Assembly: GCA_028274465.1 (NCBI GenBank)
Contig: CM051458.1
Span: 100,270,855 to 100,334,854 of the forward strand
Source of the DNA: Plantago ovata
Taxonomy: Eukaryota > Streptophyta > Magnoliopsida > Lamiales > Plantaginaceae
Length of the DNA stretch: 64,000 nt
Direction of reading: 5' to 3'
Shown in pieces: positions 58,055 to 64,000 of the stretch. The position numbers were made by a program, and so were the translations under genes. The notes beneath the pieces are model-generated. The model saw nothing but the letters and a program-made list of their open reading frames with translations. It did not search any database and was not told the origin of the DNA. Each line of letters starts with the position of its first letter. The first letter of the stretch is position 1.

Positions 58055-59759
58055 TTTGGGAAGATAAGATGGGGACTTTGACAATTTTTTTTACCAGAGT
58101 TTGACCACCTTTGTTATACAACAAAATTAACAAATGAAAGTATACTGTATTGACTATTGACCACTCATTCACATTTTACATTACATATTCTACGATACTA
58201 CTTGGAAATCTAAAACGTTTCTATTATTCATATTTTGCGTTCTATAGTATCAATTCTATTCTAAGATAGATGTTTATCTTGGTATATTATCACGTATTTT
58301 ATTCCGTTAGTTATTTATGTATTCATTTTATTAAAATTCATCGGGACATGCAATTATAAATTTTACAAGAGCGCTAAATGTAAATTATGAAAATGAATGA
58401 TAAAAAAGGTTATATGATATTAGTTGGAGAGCAATCTATATCCTAACTACACCCACTCTAAATGTCATGTCTACTAGTATACCTGATGGTATAGATCATG
58501 TATAAACATTTTCTATATGGTATAGTAAAACTTTGAGATGGGAAGATATGATGATGTGTCATAATGACATCGATGTGGCGCCGTTGACTAGTTCATTCTA
58601 CCACTACATTAGTGGTTAAAGTTAATAAAATGCAGAAATTGAAAAAAGAAAAGAAGAATAAAAAAAGATTAAGATATCAAACTTTGGAACTAAAATTGAC
58701 ATGATAAATTGACATGGAATTGCATATGTCAGACCGATGAAACTTTGGAACCAAATAATCTTTCTGTTTCAGGGAAGTTACACAATTTACTTTTGGACAC
58801 AAAAAATAAGGAGAATAGCTAAATATTGAGTTATATTGCTAGTGAGGTTGGTTTTACTTTATTGGGTTGTAGCCATTCAAATAGATCGATGGAATATAAA
58901 ACTATTATAAGTACCATATCCAAATATGACAAATAATTAAAATGGTATAACTTTAACAGTACGTCCAAAATATCAAAATAATGCAACTGTTATGGGACGG
59001 ATGAAGTACGTTATTTTCCGGGAAAGTTTCAGATATTGTCATGTAATGTGTACTATGTCCAGATATGATCCTTTAATGTGTCTCAGTCCATATATAGTCA
59101 TGTAATGTGTCTATAATTCCACTACACGTCATGGTTCTTTGTGAAAAATTAATGAAAAAGAGGGAGACAAATTTCTTCTTTTCAAAATAATGAGAACTAG
59201 AATGAATTATTACAACCTTTAACAAACTTTCCTCCACCCATCCACATCTTATTTCATCGTTTTAGTATATGTTTGTTTCTTTGGTAAATTGTCATGTTGC
59301 TAAGTGCTAACAGAATCGAATCTACCACCCTTATGTGTATGTGTACTGTAAATTACAACTTACAAGGGTTGCTCAATTGCTCTCTATTCAATTCTTACCA
59401 CAACTTTTTTACTGAATATCGACTCTGATGTTCTCGTGGAAAACTATTGTTGTTTCCTACCGAATATTTGCGCTACATTGTTATTTTTCAACTTTTTTTG
59501 GAGCTGTTCAATCTCAACTCAAGCTTTTAACATTGAAAAATGTCTTTCAATGTCAACTCAAGCTTTTAAAATTTGAATAATGTGTTTCACAGCCGCAAAG
59601 GTATCTTAATTTTACTTCATCTCCATCTGCGCATGCCATGCCATGCCAAACTATACCACTAGTAGGAGTATAAAATTAGGTGGAACTTGCCATTCGAGAA
59701 ATAGTAGTAAGCTCACACTAGTATAAATTGAGAAACTATTATAAAAAATTTGTTTTATA

Positions 59760-60229
59760 CTCCCACCGTCTTTACGTTCGTTTTGTTGAATTTTCGTAGT
59801 TCCGTTTGATCTATAACAAATCCTACTCCTTCTGTCTCACAAAACATTATCCATTAGGGTTAGCGCGCAGTTTAAGAAGAAACAATAAAGTTAGCGGGGT
59901 ATGTTAATTTTTTAATTGAAATGAAGTTGTTAAAGTATAAAATAGTGGCAAAGTTGTAATATAGTGTACAAAATAATGTTTTTAATGTGTGAGGTAACTT
60001 ACATTTTAGAGGAAATGGATAAAGTTTTATGGGACATCTACAAATGGAAATTGGGTAAATTTTTGTGAAAATAATTTATGAAAATATACAATGAAAGTAG
60101 AGACACTATATTTTCATAATATAATTTTATAAATTAATTTTTCATTATAGTTTAGGAAAAAACAAAGGTCAAACGGGACACAAAAAAGTCAACAAAAACA
60201 AACGTAAATAAATGACCGAGACAAATGAG
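59760..60229. mobile_element. Stowaway-type MITE, with a second one nested inside
   Basis: Starts CTCCCACCGTCTTTACGTTCG and ends CAAACGTAAATAAATGACCGAGACAAATGAG, flanked by TA on both sides (59758-59759, 60230-60231), the Tc1/mariner Stowaway signature. Inner inverted pairs include TCCGTTTGATC with GTCAAACGGGAC. At about 59826, again after TA, a second element begins CTCCTTCTGTCTCACAAAAC and its matching arm (GTTTTATGGGACATCTACAAATGGA) ends near 60050, so one MITE jumped into another. Confidence 0.8.
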
Positions 60230-60660
60230 TATTCGTGAGTGTAAAACTGGTTTTTGTAGCTAGTTTGATGCTTAAGTGATCTACAGTTAGGTCGATTATA
60301 TAACCCAGTCGAAACCAATTTTAAACTGAAAAGTTAGTGTAAAAGAAACTAATTTTTATCCTAACGTATGGATTATCTTGTCAAACAACATTACGGGTAA
60401 TAAACTTCACGTGATAACATGAATTTGCTTGTCTAAGATGCAAATACACCACCATTCTCAAGACTAAAAGGCAAAGTTTACTGAATACAAACTACATAAC
60501 AAGCTAAGGATGTTTTTGCTCACACAATGAACTGAAGGCCACAAGAACAAATAGGATGGGGACTAAATGATCTGCTAGAATTGTCATGAACCCTTGATCT
60601 AGCGTCAGACGTTTAACTCAAGTACTCAACCGTACAACAAGCATCCAACTGACTGTGCTT
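60230..60660. other. 3' flank of the enoyl-CoA reductase gene
   Basis: Likely the 3' UTR of the minus-strand gene starting at 60661, then spacer. No other feature. Confidence 0.4.
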
Positions 60661-63600
60661 CTACAGGAACGGAGGGAGGATAACCCATCGTCGAGGGTAT
60701 TTGGGTCTTCCATCCTTCCCGTCAAATAGCTGCCCAAAAGAAAGGCACTAGTCAAAATCTTGAAAGTTAAAAAACACACTTTGACAGGTACTCTTAGCCA
60801 CCTTATCTTTCTCTGGGTTTTTATGGTAACAGCTCTATATGTTATACACATCAAAGTTTGTAGATGCTAGTCATGAATGCAAGCAAGCTAACCACATGAA
60901 TGGTGAGAAGTCATGAGAAGTGAGAAGTGTGAAAAGACAGACAAAACATTTTTGAGATGCTATGAGCAGTATTATTACTGCTCTAAAGAACACCACAAAA
61001 CAACATGATGCAATAAATTTCTTAAATAAAGAAGTCATTTGTTGTTTTCCAGTAAAAGCATATTGTTTTGCACTGCAAGCAATTAGTAAAAGCAGACCCT
61101 TCTAAAATCTACATTGATCAGCAAAAAATTAACTTATGAAGAAACTATCTATACCGAAAACCACCAAGAAAGAAAGAAAGAAACATAAAAGTTAGAAAAA
61201 ATTCTACTGGCATGTAGGCTGTGGTATATCGAGAGTGTTAATCAAAGTTATAGAATTGAGACAAGCAATTTAATTGATCATATATTCAAGTAGTTACAAG
61301 AGAACATGGTACCTTCTTCAAACGGCGATGTTTTGCGAGGGCCCAATTTGTCATTATGGAAGCTGCAACCACCATGAAGACAATACCTGCTACAGTTTGT
61401 GTAGCAATGTTGAAACCCAGCCACTGGTATATCTCTGTTGTATAGTTCGCACATGTAACAATGTTGAACAGAAAACCACGGGGGATTTGATAGCCGCCAC
61501 CAGTGCCAGAACCCCGAAGATTTCTCAGCAAGATATGGCAATAAAAGTTTGAAATTTGACAAAGCACCCCAAAACCAAACCCAATCTTCATTTGAAGATC
61601 ACTTACAGGTGTGTAAAGTGGGTGATTGACGTAATAAGCAATCCAAGCACCGAATGTCCAGTAATAAGCACAGTTCCGGAAGACATTGGAGACAGGTGAA
61701 GTGGCGTGGCTGAATCGGTGGACGAAAAAGGTCTCCATGATACGTTTGAAGTAATGGAAACACCAGTAGTACATGGCATATGTCTGCACTGGGTGAATAA
61801 CACGTTCACCCTTATAGCCAAAGAATTGGTATATTGGGAAGTAGTAATAGAAGATTGGATAGAGAACCAGAGGACCCAAGTACTCAAAGAAGAAAAGTGT
61901 GCTGTACTTGACTTGTGGACCCAGATCCTTGAATACTACAGTTAATTCTTTGTTTCCATCGGCATACTCCTTCAGACTCTTTTTAGAAGCAAGGACTGTC
62001 GGTCTCTCCTTTGAACCGGCTGGGAGAGGCAGGGTGAGTCGTTGTCTTGCGGGATAGTATTTTCTGGCTGCTTGCAGGATACACGAAAAATGGTTAAGAT
62101 AACACTTACAAACGGAAAATAACAGATAAGGAAACAACAGAAAAAGTAATATAAATAAGACTGGCACTGTAAAATGTTTTAAGAACACATATATAGCCCT
62201 CTTCAGTTCATTTAATGCATTGCTGATACCTAGTCGTCTCTATTGTTGTTTCAATGAATCTAGAGCACAACTTCAAGAAGCACGTAATGCGAATGAGCAT
62301 GCAGAGAATCAACATTTAAAAAAAGAAACAACAGAAAAAAAATGTATGGTAAGTACCATAGATTGACAAGCTTATTTCATTTGAAAAAGATTGGCAAGAA
62401 AAATAAATCATGAATTATCTAGAAGTTTCTTCTGAAGAGCAAATTAGTAAATATAAGTCAGATTTTAAGGTTTATAGAACCACATCTTAAAGATTTGCTT
62501 CACAATTACTCTCAAAAGCTTGCAATTGAATTTGAAGACTCAGCTGCCTGACAAAGCTTTATTGGAGCAGAGGCAGTTGTACAGGTCACATTCTTTTCAG
62601 CAATCGTCAGTAAGAGTTCAGGTTCGTAAAATAATGCAAGGAAAACTTCAGAAGAGTTCTTACACCCAATATTATCATTATTCAAGATAGATTTGACAAG
62701 GTAGGTTTCTTACATTGTTAAGGAGTTACATGATGACTGTGAATATAGACCTCTATTATCATCTGTTAAAGTAGTTACTATGATTTTACTATGTCTACCA
62801 CACATACTATGAAAGAGACAGACAGAGAATCCATGAAAGGCACGTTTGGAAGTAGTTTGTTAGAGATAGTCCAACAAGGGGAAATACTTATCAAATCATA
62901 TAAAGGTTACATTGAATACGAACCACCAGTTAACAACATGAATATCGAGTTTCGATATCAAATTATCAGCTTCATCCTTAATAATGAATTATCTCAAGTT
63001 ACTTTCAGTTAATATAAATCATGAAAGATCACTTGCAACTTTAAACAGTGAGTGTGAGTAAAACAAACCGAGTCCATACATGACAGAGAACCGAAAAGCT
63101 TACAAGTGAATGGCAGACATAAAAATTCAGATATGATTAAGATACGATACGAGAGAGGTTAAATTTCAACTGAAACCCACAGTTTGATTATTTCTCATGA
63201 AATTGCATTAAGTAATTCAGTCTTATAACAGAAAAGGAACATACGATACTAACTACCGAAAGCTGCCAAAACAAGGATGCACACTTCTCTACAACCAGAG
63301 ACAAATTTTCATTTAATTTACAGAGGTAATATCCTCGTTTTTCTAGGAGCAATGCTACAAAGATCAAATGTTTTTTACTACATGTAGAAAAAGCACTATT
63401 CAGATTTTTTTGCAAAAAAACATATACCGTCCTATATTTCGATACGACAGTTGTATCTTCCGATTCAACAACATAGGAATGTACACCTAAAACACTGAAA
63501 CTATCTGGTAATCAATTTGCTGGACACATCTTAAACAAAAGCTTGCATACTTTTCTTATCTTCCAAGTTCCAATCCAACCTTATTCAACAACATAACGAT

Positions 63601-63893
63601 TTCAACACAGCAAGTTCTTCATTCCAAATTAATACTAACATTATATACTCAGGTTTCTACTTATGCATCAGGACCACTGAAAATTCATTTTCTGTCAACT
63701 AGGCCTAATGAAATTTACTCTAAAACCTTGCCTCATAATAATCATCAAACAGTAGCCAACTCAGTGTTGTAAATGTCGATAAGATGCGAAATCAGGCAAT
63801 AGTAATTCAAATTCAGCAAAAACCAAGGCAAGTAAATAGTACTAGTAGCTTACTTTTCTTGTGAATTGCCTCTTGCAGATCAGCGACGGTAGC
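60661..63893 (-). CDS. CER10: very-long-chain trans-2-enoyl-CoA reductase (CER10/ECR), 5' end outside window
   Basis: Three exons are present in gene order: 63854-63893 ([13 protein letters not shown]), 61313-62067 and 60661-60729 ([20 protein letters not shown] plus stop). By comparison with the roughly 310-residue Arabidopsis protein, the first exon (about 25 codons) lies beyond base 64000. CER10 performs the last reduction of the ER fatty-acid elongase cycle, supplying very-long-chain acyl-CoAs for wax, sphingolipid and storage lipid. The ubiquitin-like N-terminal region leads into a steroid 5-alpha-reductase-type membrane domain: [71 protein letters not shown], and [14 protein letters not shown]. 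The acceptor at 62067 was chosen because [14 protein letters not shown] keeps the family length; a position 4 nt upstream is out of phase and one 6 nt away would add residues. The 1.8-kb intron 62068-63853 shows no embedded gene. Confidence 0.93.
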
Positions 63894-64000
63894 CTGCAAA
63901 CGACAACACAGTGATTAACATTTACGATTACTCTGAGAAACACAGAATCATGGCAGAAACAAGGATTTGTGTAGGGCTAATTGAAATCTAGGATAGAGAG

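Larger units (their letters stand above)
55230..59390. repeat. dispersed direct duplication, copies about 2.8 kb apart
   Basis: Copy A is about 55230-55860 and copy B about 58055-59390. Shared: GGGAAGATAAGATGGxGACTTTGACAATTTT, ACCAGAGTTTGACCACCTTT, TTGACCACTCATTCACATxTTACATTACAT, TCATTTTATTAAAATTCATxGGGACATG, AGAGCACTAAATGT and, at the far end, GGTAAATTGTCxTGTTGCTAA...AATCGAATCxACCACCCTT. Copy B contains several hundred bp not found in copy A. No gene is conserved in either. Confidence 0.75.

Noticed and set aside
1..64000. CRISPR array, operon, plasmid origin or phage-like cluster
   Set aside because: None seen; gene structure is eukaryotic throughout.

Overview
This window is nuclear DNA of a eudicot plant. 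Every confident protein gene is intron-rich with canonical GT/AG introns, the intergenic DNA is AT-rich and full of small transposable elements, and all encoded proteins match plant families. Introns were reconstructed by eye from splice sites, reading phase and remembered family sequence, not by alignment. I cannot name the species.

Layout. 0.6-1.3 kb: intronless MAKR/BKI1-like membrane-associated kinase regulator (+). 2.0-9.8 kb: 15-exon beta-hexosaminidase HEXO1 (+). 9.8-12.8 kb: spacer with a SINE-like unit. 12.8-20.2 kb: 11-exon ABCB6/ABCB20-type ABC transporter (+). 20.2-24.3 kb: spacer holding a 618-bp hAT-type element and a 1,042-bp fold-back hAT-like element that appears to carry a captured coding segment in inverted orientation. 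24.4-25.4 kb: pathogen-related protein gene (+). 25.8-28.1 kb: F-box pseudogene fragments (-) split by a truncated Ty1/copia retrotransposon. 28.2-31.0 kb: a diverged tandem duplication of non-coding DNA. 31.2-34.0 kb: a MITE, a damaged RING-H2 relic and weak LRR relics. 34.9-41.4 kb: 17-exon SULTR4-type sulfate transporter (-) carrying a one-base frameshift in exon 9. 42.8 kb: tRNA-Lys(CUU) (-). 43.7-46.8 kb: ubiquitin-conjugating E2 of the UBC7/13/14 class (-), with a solo LTR in intron 4. 47.7-49.0 kb: group I WRKY pseudogene (+). 49.1-50.0 kb: a 425-bp tandem duplication whose junction cuts a tRNA-Lys gene, leaving a 21-nt tRNA stub and one intact tRNA. 50.2-53.2 kb: ALG5 dolichyl-phosphate glucosyltransferase (+). 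53.8-55.0 kb: ENTH-domain adaptor (-), convergent with ALG5. 55.0-60.6 kb: gene-free DNA with nested MITEs and a second dispersed duplication. 60.7-64.0 kb: CER10/ECR very-long-chain enoyl-CoA reductase (-), 5' end outside the window.

The genes are unrelated housekeeping functions: glycan trimming, lipid or auxin transport, vacuolar sulfate release, ERAD ubiquitination, N-glycan donor synthesis, vesicle coat assembly and wax/sphingolipid elongation. They do not form a pathway cluster. The unusual content is structural: the fold-back element, the split tRNA duplication, the frameshifted SULTR4 exon and the layered pseudogenes. I found no CRISPR, prokaryotic operon or biosynthetic cluster.
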